Assembly: GCA_021129535.1 (NCBI GenBank)
Contig: JAJOLB010000017.1
Coordinates: 1-23,640, forward strand
DNA length: 23,640 nt
Reading direction: 5' to 3'
Source: Minisyncoccota bacterium
Lineage (GTDB): Bacteria; Patescibacteriota; Minisyncoccia; Phycocordibacterales; UBA1006
The position numbers and the translations under genes were made by a program. The notes under the pieces were generated by a model, which had not been told where the DNA came from, made no database searches, and was given only the letters and a program-made list of their open reading frames with translations. Positions within the stretch are counted from its first letter, which is position 1. Each line of letters starts with the position of its first letter. This document shows, in pieces, positions 1 through 6,688 of this stretch.

Positions 1-890
1 TCATTTTGTTCTGATTTTCCTTCTTGGTCAAACTTATCTTGATTATTTTTATTTTGATTTTCTTGATCTTGTTTTGCCTCTTCAAGTAATTTCAAAAATT
101 CTGGTTCTATGAGCGCTTCTTGTAACATTAACCGCTCTGCCATATTAATTTCTGGACGGGTCATATAGTCAACAATATTCATGCCGTTTATTGGCTTGCT
201 TTCAATTTTCAAAATTGCAGCCTCTACGCGTGGGTCAACAATGGTTTCGTTCTGCGGTAACATACGACGACGTAATAATGCATATGCCAGCTGTAAGTGT
301 AGTGGGGATTTACGTAAATCATCATCAGGAAAATTAAAAGTTTTATATAAATTGTCTTTTGTTTTTGTCAGGCTTGGCGCTCTATCCAATACAGTACGAT
401 TCATTTTAATGTCATCGATACAATTATCGAGAATTCCCAGAGCGCGATTTTCTGAAAGTTTTTTATAATGTTTATTCCAAATATCAGAACCGCGAATACG
501 TTTCTTAGGATCATAATATGTTTTTAATTCACGCAGTTCTCTGAAATGCTCAAATTCATGCAGCATTGCAAAAAATGATGCATTGTCTTCATATCCCGCA
601 TCTTTGAAAACATCCATAGCTGCATATATGGTGTCATTTTTTAAATCAATCGCAAAAGTACCTTGTTGAGAAGGGTTCAATTCACGATGTGATTTTATTT
701 CAATATTAGAATTTCCAGCATAGTAATCAAAGAATTTTTTATGACGAGACATGAATTCATTAAATTCGTTATCAATTTTACTTTCTAGGTTTTCAGAATT
801 TTCTGGGCTGGTTTTTATTGAATAAGAAAGAACATCTTTTTTTTGCAGACTGTCTTGTTCTTGTTTAGGTTTTTCAAAATCAAATTTCAT
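1..890 (-). CDS. HExxH metallopeptidase-like protein (3' end beyond window)
   Basis: An uninterrupted frame runs from the ATG at 890 to the window edge, 296 codons with no stop, so the gene is incomplete. Residues 111-115 read HEFEH, a zinc-metallopeptidase HExxH motif in a predicted helix. A later helix (about 147-165) carries the acidic pair D159-D160, which could supply a further metal ligand. The part visible beyond residue 270 is rich in Gln, Asn, Lys and Glu and probably starts a disordered linker. No signal peptide is visible, so the protein should be cytoplasmic. The layout (HExxH, then an acidic helix, then a low-complexity linker) recalls metallopeptidase-like proteins that carry a C-terminal von Willebrand A domain, but the region that would prove it lies outside the window. 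The start is supported by a TATAAT box 7 bases upstream. The family is not recognised; only the motif is firm. Confidence 0.75.
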   Translation of the reverse strand, partial: MKFDFEKPKQEQDSLQKKDVLSYSIKTSPENSENLESKIDNEFNEFMSRHKKFFDYYAGNSNIEIKSHRELNPSQQGTFAIDLKNDTIYAAMDVFKDAGYEDNASFFAMLHEFEHFRELRELKTYYDPKKRIRGSDIWNKHYKKLSENRALGILDNCIDDIKMNRTVLDRAPSLTKTKDNLYKTFNFPDDDLRKSPLHLQLAYALLRRRMLPQNETIVDPRVEAAILKIESKPINGMNIVDYMTRPEINMAERLMLQEALIEPEFLKLLEEAKQDQENQNKNNQDKFDQEGKSEQN

Positions 891-897
891 ATAATAT

Positions 898-903
898 ATT
901 ATA
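898..903 (-). promoter_or_regulatory. -10 box for the HExxH gene
   Basis: TATAAT on the minus strand ends 7 bases before the ATG at 890, giving a leaderless or nearly leaderless message. It lies downstream of the hairpin at 919-950, so this gene is transcribed separately from the RNA candidate. Confidence 0.55.
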
Positions 904-912
904 TAACAGATA

Positions 913-1049
913 ATATAAAAAACAACAATGAATATATTCATTGTTGTTTTACCCACAAAAGTGACCAGCGGGTGCGAGCTCCACTTAACATTCTATGTGA
1001 GTGCCGCCGCTGGTCGCCTTTGCAGACAAACAACGTGTAAATACATCGC
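913..1049 (-). ncRNA. Candidate structured small RNA, about 135 nt
   Basis: This is a GC-rich island in a very AT-rich intergenic region. Bases 961-971 pair with 1007-1017 in an 11-bp stem with one G-U pair, and the stem can extend outward to 956 and 1022 with one mismatch. Inside it, 983-986 pairs with 999-1002 and 988-991 with 995-998, a smaller hairpin. On the minus strand a TATACT box lies upstream and a strong intrinsic terminator downstream, which define an independent transcript. The minus orientation is inferred from these flanks. I looked for SRP RNA (GGAA loop region), tmRNA, RNase P and tRNA features and found none. The family is unknown. Alternative: a structural element of the opposite strand. 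Confidence 0.5.
919..950 (-). terminator. Perfect 32-base palindrome, terminator
   Basis: The two 16-base arms are exact complements. On the minus strand the hairpin is followed by a run of T, so it is best read as the terminator of the RNA candidate at 913-1049. On the plus strand the T tract is only four long. Confidence 0.7.
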
Positions 1050-1055
1050 AATATA

Positions 1056-1061
1056 AGTATA
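1056..1061 (-). promoter_or_regulatory. -10 box (TATACT) for the RNA candidate
   Basis: TATACT on the minus strand would start transcription near 1049. The -35 region is only a T-rich tract that coincides with the end of rpsP. Confidence 0.4.
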
Positions 1062-1076
1062 GTACGTTTTAGAAAT

Positions 1077-1100
1077 AAAAAAAAGACTATTTGTCTTCTT
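1077..1100 (-). terminator. Weak terminator at the end of rpsP
   Basis: A 5-bp stem (1083-1087 with 1093-1097) is followed on the minus strand by eight T. It contains the rpsP stop codon. Confidence 0.4.
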
Positions 1101-1605
1101 TTTTGTCTTCTGCAACTTCTTCCTTTGTTTCCTCAACATCAGAAGATTCTTCTTTTACCTCTTCTTTAACTTCTTCAGTTTCAGTTTCTGCTGATTCTTC
1201 ACTTGGAGTTTCCTCTGTTGATTCTGCTTCTGCCTTTTCAGCTTCTTCGGCTGCTGCTTTTTCCTCTGCTGCTTTTGCAATCTTTGCTTCTGCTTCTGCC
1301 TTTTCACGGGCAATTTTTTCCTCGTCAATAATTGGAGATTTTTTTGGAAGAACATTCTTTTTCTTTCCATCAATAATCCCTTTTGTAACAAGCATGTTAT
1401 AAACAGTATCAGATGGCTGTACACCATTTGCTAACCATTTTTTAGCCTTATCCTCGTCAATAATAACGTTTCCTAGTTTTGGGTTGTATGAACCAACAAT
1501 ATCAACATATTTGTGTGATTTTGGTCCTTTTGATTTTTCTATAACAACGATTTTGAAGTGCGCTTCATTTCGTCGTCCTACTCTTTGTAATCTTAGCATT
1601 AACAT
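1087..1605 (-). CDS. rpsP: 30S ribosomal protein S16 with long acidic C-terminal tail
   Basis: Ribosomal protein S16, a small-subunit assembly protein that binds 16S rRNA. The first ~80 residues carry the family pattern: the N-terminal strand LRLQRVGRRN, then YVDIVGSYNP, then the helix DKAKKWLANGVQPSDTV. S16 is normally about 80-90 residues, but this one is 172. Residues ~95-172 form a Lys/Ala/Glu-rich and then Glu/Ser/Thr-rich tail, probably helical then disordered. Such tails on S16 are seen in CPR bacteria and elsewhere; their role is unknown. The gene is transcribed alone from a promoter whose -10 box sits 9 bases before the ATG, and it is divergent from rnr. A second in-frame ATG at codon 3 could also be the start. 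Confidence 0.95.
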   Translation of the reverse strand: MLMLRLQRVGRRNEAHFKIVVIEKSKGPKSHKYVDIVGSYNPKLGNVIIDEDKAKKWLANGVQPSDTVYNMLVTKGIIDGKKKNVLPKKSPIIDEEKIAREKAEAEAKIAKAAEEKAAAEEAEKAEAESTEETPSEESAETETEEVKEEVKEESSDVEETKEEVAEDKKEDK

Positions 1606-1614
1606 ATGGAGAAT

Positions 1615-1642
1615 ATATTATCACCATTCATATTTTTTGCAA
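1615..1642 (-). promoter_or_regulatory. rpsP promoter
   Basis: On the minus strand TTGCAA (1637-1642) and TAATAT (1615-1620) are 16 bases apart. The -10 box ends 9 bases before the rpsP ATG, leaving a leader of at most a few bases. Confidence 0.6.
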
Positions 1643-1665
1643 TAAATTTTATATAGTGATTATTA

Positions 1666-1674
1666 TGATATAAT
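1666..1674 (+). promoter_or_regulatory. rnr promoter, extended -10
   Basis: TGA-TATAAT is an extended -10 element whose last base is 6 bases before the rnr ATG. The message should be leaderless. No convincing -35. Confidence 0.6.
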
Positions 1675-1680
1675 AATTCC

Positions 1681-3612
1681 ATGAATAAAAATCAAACATT
1701 CGAGGGTCGTTACTCTCTGGGAAAAAATGGAATTGCCTATATTAAAAATCGTGACACAGGTGATGTTATCGAGGTACCAAAACATGATGGAGGAACCGCA
1801 ATGTCACGTGATATTGTATTAGTAGAAATTACCGATGCAAAACGAAACGAAGGACGTGTTGTTGAAATAGTAGCACGCGCAAAAACAGGATTCGTAGGAA
1901 TTATAAAAGCCCATGGTGACCATTTTAATCTGCATCCTGACGATTTTAAAATTCCTGAAATTTTAATTCCAAATGCATTGGCTGATAATCCAACCGTCGG
2001 AGAAAAGGTCTATGCAGAAATTGAAACGTACGAACCAACATTAACAGGTCGTATTGTAAAACACCTTGGAAAGGTTGGGTCAAACGATGCACTCATGAAT
2101 GGAATCGCCCTGGAACAAGGATTTGATTTCTCATTCTCCGACGAGGTCGAGGCAGAAGCCGACGCATTGGAGAAAAAAGGAATCACCAATGATGAACGAG
2201 AAAATCGACGAGACATGCGTGACACACTAACATTCACCATTGACCCGGCAGACGCCAAAGATTTTGACGATGCACTATCATTTAAAAAACTTGATGATAA
2301 GACCTATGAAATCGGAATCCATATTGCTGATGTTGCGCATTACGTAACACCAGGATCAGCTCTAGATAACGAGGCACAAAAACGAACAACATCTGTTTAC
2401 CTCGTAGATAGAACTATTCCTATGTTACCAGAGGCTCTATCGAACGGATTGTGTTCATTGCGCCAGGACGAGGAGAAATTAGCCTTCTCTGCTGTTTTTG
2501 ATATTGATATAAAAACAGGTGAAGTGAAAAAAGAGTGGTATGGACGAACCTTGATTAATTCAAACAAACGATTTAGCTATGAAGAAGCCCAAGACATTAT
2601 TGATGCAAAATCAGGTTTATATAGTCATGAATTACTAGAATTAAATCGCCTTTCAAAAATCTATACAAAAAATAGACATGATAATGGTGCACTGAATTTT
2701 GAAACCTATGAGGTCAAATTTATCCTTGATGACGACGGAAAGCCAATAGATGTAAAGGTAAAGGAACGAATAGACACAAATAAACTTATCGAGGAATTCA
2801 TGCTACTAGCAAACAATGGCGTTGCTAAATATATGCAGGATGCTGATTTCTTTGTTTATCGAATTCATGATAAACCAGAAACTGAACGTGTTGAAAAATT
2901 ACAGGAATTTTTAAAATTACTTGATATCAAAACACAACTTGTTGACGGGATTATTCCACCAAAACAATTACAACAAATAATAGCTGATGCAGAAGGTAGC
3001 GAGATATACGATACCTTACAAACAGCAATTGTACGTTCAATGCAAAAGGCCATCTATACAACCAATAATATTGGACACTTTGGTTTAGCATTTGAAAATT
3101 ATAGTCACTTTACCTCACCTATTCGTCGTTATCCTGACGTGTTGGCACATAGACTGTTGGAACATAAATTAAAAGAAACATCCACAGAGCAAGACCAATC
3201 ATGGCACGAGAAAATGTGCGCACATTCATCTGCAAAGGAGCAATCAGCAGTAACCGCTGAGCGGAACTCTATTAAACTGAAACAAGTTGAATACATGGCA
3301 CAAAAAAATCCAGATGATATTTTAAATGGAATTGTCACGGGAACAGGTAAATTTGGAGTCTTTGTTGCAGAGGTAGAATCACGATCAGAAGGAATGATTC
3401 GCCTAGGAGACCTAGGAAACGATTTCTTTAAATTCAATGAAAAGATTGGGGTCGTAAAGGGTGAAAAAACAGGGCAAATGTTCAAACTTGGAGACAAGAT
3501 AAAAATGAAATTGAAAAAGGTTGATTTAAAAAAGAAACTGATTGATTATAAATTGTTTACACCTAGAAATCCAGGAGACAATAGAAAAAATAGTTCACAA
3601 AAACAGAGGTAA
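1681..3612 (+). CDS. rnr: Ribonuclease R (RNB-family 3'-5' exoribonuclease)
   Basis: Processive 3'-5' exoribonuclease that degrades structured RNA, acting in mRNA decay and rRNA quality control in the cytoplasm. Residues ~1-130 hold cold-shock/OB domains. The RNB catalytic domain spans ~180-500 with the metal-binding motif IDPADAKDFDDA at 187-198 (D188, D191, D194, D196, D197 in the conserved acidic cluster) and the signature TSPIRRYPD at 478-486. A C-terminal S1 domain begins near 550 (GIVTGTGKFGVFV), followed by a basic tail. At 643 residues it is shorter than E. coli RNase R (813) and lacks the N-terminal helix-turn-helix region, as many compact homologues do. The start is fixed by the -10 box just upstream. 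dacA follows with its own promoter. Confidence 0.95.
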   Translation: MNKNQTFEGRYSLGKNGIAYIKNRDTGDVIEVPKHDGGTAMSRDIVLVEITDAKRNEGRVVEIVARAKTGFVGIIKAHGDHFNLHPDDFKIPEILIPNALADNPTVGEKVYAEIETYEPTLTGRIVKHLGKVGSNDALMNGIALEQGFDFSFSDEVEAEADALEKKGITNDERENRRDMRDTLTFTIDPADAKDFDDALSFKKLDDKTYEIGIHIADVAHYVTPGSALDNEAQKRTTSVYLVDRTIPMLPEALSNGLCSLRQDEEKLAFSAVFDIDIKTGEVKKEWYGRTLINSNKRFSYEEAQDIIDAKSGLYSHELLELNRLSKIYTKNRHDNGALNFETYEVKFILDDDGKPIDVKVKERIDTNKLIEEFMLLANNGVAKYMQDADFFVYRIHDKPETERVEKLQEFLKLLDIKTQLVDGIIPPKQLQQIIADAEGSEIYDTLQTAIVRSMQKAIYTTNNIGHFGLAFENYSHFTSPIRRYPDVLAHRLLEHKLKETSTEQDQSWHEKMCAHSSAKEQSAVTAERNSIKLKQVEYMAQKNPDDILNGIVTGTGKFGVFVAEVESRSEGMIRLGDLGNDFFKFNEKIGVVKGEKTGQMFKLGDKIKMKLKKVDLKKKLIDYKLFTPRNPGDNRKNSSQKQR

Positions 3613-3641
3613 AAGAAACAATAGCAAAACCTACCATAAAC

Positions 3642-3670
3642 TTGACAAGAATAATAAAAAATAGTAAAGT
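3642..3670 (+). promoter_or_regulatory. Carboxypeptidase gene promoter
   Basis: A consensus TTGACA (3642-3647) and TAAAGT (3665-3670) are separated by 17 bases. The -10 box ends 6 bases before the ATG at 3677. This is the best complete promoter in the window and anchors the leaderless pattern. Confidence 0.75.
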
Positions 3671-3676
3671 ATATAT

Positions 3677-4645
3677 ATGAAACATAGGAAATTACAAAAA
3701 TCTCATTTTCCACAGATAGCTCTTGCGTTGGCATTTGTTATTGGTTCTTTTTCGATTTTTTCGGTAGCATTTGGTATACGGAAAAACCATATTTTTACCA
3801 TTAGAAAGGCAGATAACAGCCAGAGTTATTCTCGTATTCAGAATCAAAACAATCTTTTTTACCAAAATGAAAATGCAGAGACAGATGAGGCCCGCTACAT
3901 ACTACAACACCTTGAAAACCTAGGTGCAATCAGGGCTCAAAGTTTTCTCGTTGGTGACCTCGATACAGGTGAAATAATTTTTGAACGAAAACCACATACA
4001 CAATACCCTATCGCATCAGTAACAAAATACATGACAGCATTCACAGCAGCAACAGTATTAAACCCAAATGAATTGTCAAAAATAACACGCGAAAAATTAA
4101 AGGTTGAAGGTAATAGAGGTCATTTTAAAATAGGTGATAGTCTTACTATAAAGACACTTCTCTACCCTTTACTACTGGTTTCATCTAATGATGCTGGGGA
4201 AATTATTGCGCAACAACGTAATCGTGCAGAATTTATTAATGTGATGAATAATCTTTCTCAAATAAATAAATTACACAATACACGTTTTGAGGATCCCACA
4301 GGGTTATCAAAAAACAATGTATCAACAGCACGTGACCTCTTTAAAATGATGCGTATTGTTCGAAACAGCTTTCCGCAAATTGTTGATATATCAGAGTTAA
4401 ATATGATGCAAACAAAGGGTTATACATGGAGAAACATTAATAAAGCCTCACATATACCAGAATTTGAAGGAGGAAAAACAGGGTATACCAATGCAGCACG
4501 GCAAACAAGTATTGGATACTACCAAATAAAACTTGCCAATGATCAAACAAAAAATATTGGTGTTGTTATACTACAATCAAACACACGTCAACAAGACACA
4601 CGTAATGTTCTTGATTATTTGAAAAGGTACGTTGCATATTTATAA
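3677..4645 (+). CDS. D-alanyl-D-alanine carboxypeptidase (DacA/PBP5 type, S11)
   Basis: Low-molecular-mass penicillin-binding protein that removes the terminal D-Ala from peptidoglycan stem peptides outside the membrane, limiting cross-linking. The catalytic motifs are in the normal order: SVTK at 114-117 (nucleophile S114, K117), SSN at 169-171 and KTG at 267-269. Residues ~13-34 form a hydrophobic anchor or uncleaved signal. At 322 residues it has the core serine-peptidase fold but lacks the extra C-terminal beta domain and amphipathic anchor of E. coli PBP5, so the N-terminal helix probably holds it at the membrane. It is downstream of rnr with its own strong promoter and terminator. D,D-endopeptidase activity (PbpG-like) is possible. 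Confidence 0.9.
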   Translation: MKHRKLQKSHFPQIALALAFVIGSFSIFSVAFGIRKNHIFTIRKADNSQSYSRIQNQNNLFYQNENAETDEARYILQHLENLGAIRAQSFLVGDLDTGEIIFERKPHTQYPIASVTKYMTAFTAATVLNPNELSKITREKLKVEGNRGHFKIGDSLTIKTLLYPLLLVSSNDAGEIIAQQRNRAEFINVMNNLSQINKLHNTRFEDPTGLSKNNVSTARDLFKMMRIVRNSFPQIVDISELNMMQTKGYTWRNINKASHIPEFEGGKTGYTNAARQTSIGYYQIKLANDQTKNIGVVILQSNTRQQDTRNVLDYLKRYVAYL

Positions 4646-4676
4646 AAAACAAACATATGTTTGTTTTTTATTTTTA
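4644..4676 (+). terminator. Terminator after the carboxypeptidase gene
   Basis: Perfect 13-bp inverted repeat (4644-4656 with 4657-4669) followed by a T-rich tract. It overlaps the stop codon. Confidence 0.8.
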
Positions 4677-4682
4677 ATAAAA

Positions 4683-4710
4683 TTGATACACACAAAATAA
4701 ATGATATCAT
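4683..4710 (+). promoter_or_regulatory. Promoter of a short transcription unit
   Basis: TTGATA (4683-4688) and TATCAT (4705-4710) are 16 bases apart, with TG one base upstream of the -10 box (extended -10). There is no annotated-size gene downstream before the terminator at 4889-4922, so the promoter serves a transcript of about 200 nt. Confidence 0.5.
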
Positions 4711-4726
4711 TCAGAAAATAATAAAA

Positions 4727-4866
4727 ATGAAGTTTAACTTAAAAATAAAAGACATGGCAAGCAAAAAATATGTAAGCTTAGAACAAATAAAAAAATTCTA
4801 GGAGAACTTGGATATTATTTTATAGATAATCCCATCTATAAAACGCAACAACAGTACAACATATAA
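4727..4866 (+). pseudogene. Frameshifted or slippage-dependent mini-gene (48 codons)
   Basis: An ATG at 4727 opens 24 codons ending at a TAG (4799-4801). Just before this stop is a run of seven A. Shifting one base back there continues for another ~22 codons in protein-like sequence (ILGELGYYFIDNP...) to a TAA at 4864-4866. The whole product would be about 48 residues, basic at the N-terminus, with no recognised family. Three readings are possible: a small gene broken by a one-base deletion in a homopolymer, programmed -1 slippage at A AAA AAA, or a non-coding RNA with chance frames. The promoter and terminator on either side show that something is transcribed here. Confidence 0.35.
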
Positions 4867-4888
4867 ATCAAAACTATATACATAGTGC

Positions 4889-4922
4889 AAATGGACAACC
4901 TAGTAAGGTCGTCCATTTTTTT
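4889..4922 (+). terminator. Terminator of the short transcription unit
   Basis: A 13-bp stem with one A-C mismatch, loop AGTA, and seven T on the plus strand. It abuts the end of the convergent uvrC-like gene. The T tract exists only on the plus strand, so it belongs to the plus-strand transcript. Confidence 0.75.
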
Positions 4923-6138
4923 ATTGCAAAAATTTCTTTCTACGTTGTTTTTTATGTGCAGTTATTGCAAACCTATGTGATTCGGTGTTTATTGCCAGAA
5001 TCTGTTTTTTATATTTTTCAAGTAATTTTTTCTGACCAAACATTCCCTTTGCCTTATGTTTATCATCCTTTACCAAGGCTACAACAGGGATTTTCAACTC
5101 ATATCTCCTCAGTACTCTCTCCATTGCACGTTTTTGAATCATTCCACCATCAACAACAATCATATCTGCCTGCGGCCATTCTGTGTGTCCCATGCGACGC
5201 TCCAAGGTCTCTGTTAGTGCAGCTAGGTCATTTGCAACAGAAACTGTTCTAATATTAAACAATCGATAGTTTTCAGGTTCAGCTGCAACACCATTATGTA
5301 CAACCATAACACCAACCATTGATTCGCCCTGCAAGTGTGCAATATCATATGCCTCTATTCTGAACTGCTCTGTGTAATATGATGTTTCAAAATCATGTTT
5401 CATTAATGCAATATCACGAATATGAACAAGTGACGAAATTTGATTTCGCAATCGAGCCGCACGTTCAAAGTTTTCATCTGCTGCATATTTTTTCATTTCA
5501 GATTTTAGTTTTTGAATGATTGATTGCTTCTTCCCAGAGAACAATAATGCAATATATTCAATATTTTTTTTATAGAGTTCTAAATCAAAATCATTTTTTG
5601 TATCAGGTAATTGTCCGATTTGTTTATAGAATTCATTTCCATATTTTGCATTTTTCTTTTTCCCAAGGAAGGGAAATATTTTTTTAATAATCCGAAGTGC
5701 CTCACGCAATAATTGCCCCTGTGGAAATGGTCCAAAGGATTTTAATATTATGTTTTTGTTCTCCATCGTTTGCAACATACGTCCACGAACCGTATATACA
5801 CGTGCTGGGTTTTCGTTGGTAATAACAACATAGTTGTGTGATTTATTATCTTTCTCTTTTGAATTATAAATTGGTTTATTTTTTTTAATCAAATAGGTCT
5901 CTAAAATCAAAGCCTCTAAAACTGATTCAGTCTCACGCCATTCTAGTCCATCAGAAATATCGATCATTTTACTAATCAATGGTCCACGTCTATCCATCAG
6001 CTTTTTTTGTAGATAACTGTTTGTTCTGTTTTTAAGATTTGTTGCCTTTCCGATATATAGAATATCACTTCCCTGTTTCCAAAAATAAACACCAGGTTTT
6101 TGTGGAACATCTATTTTTTTATAGGTCGTAAGATTCAT
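4921..6138 (-). CDS. uvrC: UvrC-like excinuclease subunit, reduced form
   Basis: UvrC makes both incisions around a DNA lesion in nucleotide excision repair, working with UvrB. Domains in order: GIY-YIG nuclease (PGVYFW at 15-20, LYIGKATNLKNR at 27-38, E76) for the 3' cut; a UVR helix pair at ~207-240 that contacts UvrB; and an RNase H-like domain for the 5' cut with D265, D304, D330 and H388 all kept. It is 405 residues against about 600 in E. coli. The C-terminal tandem HhH DNA-binding region is missing and the protein ends right after the HRFAI motif. It also contains no cysteine, so the usual four-cysteine cluster between the GIY-YIG and UVR parts is absent. Transcribed alone from a TATACT box 11 bases upstream. 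Cho-like nucleases are an alternative, but the RNase H half and UVR motif favour UvrC. Confidence 0.85.
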   Translation of the reverse strand: MNLTTYKKIDVPQKPGVYFWKQGSDILYIGKATNLKNRTNSYLQKKLMDRRGPLISKMIDISDGLEWRETESVLEALILETYLIKKNKPIYNSKEKDNKSHNYVVITNENPARVYTVRGRMLQTMENKNIILKSFGPFPQGQLLREALRIIKKIFPFLGKKKNAKYGNEFYKQIGQLPDTKNDFDLELYKKNIEYIALLFSGKKQSIIQKLKSEMKKYAADENFERAARLRNQISSLVHIRDIALMKHDFETSYYTEQFRIEAYDIAHLQGESMVGVMVVHNGVAAEPENYRLFNIRTVSVANDLAALTETLERRMGHTEWPQADMIVVDGGMIQKRAMERVLRRYELKIPVVALVKDDKHKAKGMFGQKKLLEKYKKQILAINTESHRFAITAHKKQRRKKFLQ

Positions 6139-6149
6139 AATATAGATTA

Positions 6150-6155
6150 AGTATA
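6150..6155 (-). promoter_or_regulatory. -10 box for the uvrC-like gene
   Basis: TATACT on the minus strand, 11 bases before the ATG at 6138; the leader would be about 4 bases. Confidence 0.45.
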
Positions 6156-6170
6156 TAAAAATAGAGAAAT

Positions 6171-6196
6171 AAAAAAAGAACCTAAACAGGTTCTTT
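6171..6196 (-). terminator. Terminator of the murF-ddl remnant unit
   Basis: An 8-bp stem (6175-6182 with 6189-6196) and a T tract on the minus strand. The stop codon of the Ddl remnant lies inside the hairpin. Confidence 0.7.
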
Positions 6197-6688
6197 GCAC
6201 CAAAACTTCAAAATATCAGAAAAACTTAATCCAGCTCTTTCAATCATTTTTGGTATCCATGATTTTTCTGTCATACCTGGAATCGTACTGGTCTTCAAAA
6301 AATAAATATCACCAAATTCAGATACGATCACATCGGTTCGAGAGCTATGTCGCAAACCAAGATTTACATGAGCCTTTTCAGCAAGGTTTTTACAAATATT
6401 TTTATCAAAACATTTTTGATGAGTCTCTGGACTTGAAAATATATAAGGAATATTTAACGATTCTAATTTTTCTTGAATCTTACCGTCTTCCCCATTTTCG
6501 CCATGAATTATTGGAATAACAAGGTTAAAATCATTTAGTTCATTAACAAATTTTTGATATTTCTCTGGATAGAGAAAAGTCTTTATACTAGAAAAATCAA
6601 TACTTTCAGTAATATATTGTGCAAAACTAATTAAAACATCATGTTTACTTCCTGTTCCACCTGTGATAATTGCTAGCCTTATATTAAT
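6182..6688 (-). pseudogene. D-Ala-D-Ala ligase remnant without ATP-grasp core
   Basis: An open frame of 168 codons overlaps the murF stop. Its first ~96 residues match the Ddl N-terminal domain (LAIITGGTGS near 5-14, HGENGEDGKIQ at 62-72, DK at 95-96). Residues ~100-160 match the extreme C-terminal part (SSRTDVIV, then TSTIPGMTEKSWIPK, then AGLSFSDIL). About 140 residues between them are absent: the central and much of the ATP-grasp domain. Compared with E. coli DdlB (from memory), E15 is K15, E270 is K132 and N272 is S134, so the D-Ala contact and two Mg ligands are lost. No ATG, GTG or TTG precedes the conserved start; the only options are ATT codons (one overlapping the murF stop at 6688, one 6 bases after an AAGG). 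It cannot be a normal ligase. Either it is a decaying gene or a repurposed protein made by coupling to murF; the absence of any stop in 168 AT-rich codons leaves the second option open. Confidence 0.65.

Noticed and set aside
181..468. Plus-strand frame of 95 codons near the left end
   Set aside because: It is antisense to the HExxH gene, which has a longer open frame, a motif and a promoter.
961..1022. tRNA, SRP RNA or tmRNA at the GC-rich element
   Set aside because: There is a fragment resembling a T-loop, but flanking bases do not pair as a T-stem and there is no acceptor/CCA arrangement. The SRP loop signature and the tmRNA tag features are absent.
1091..1402. Plus-strand Ser/Ala-rich frame of 103 codons
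   Set aside because: It is the mirror of the Glu/Lys/Ala-rich tail of rpsP; S16 on the minus strand is certain.
6250..6519. Plus-strand frame of 89 codons
   Set aside because: Antisense to the Ddl remnant, whose minus-strand translation clearly matches the Ddl family.
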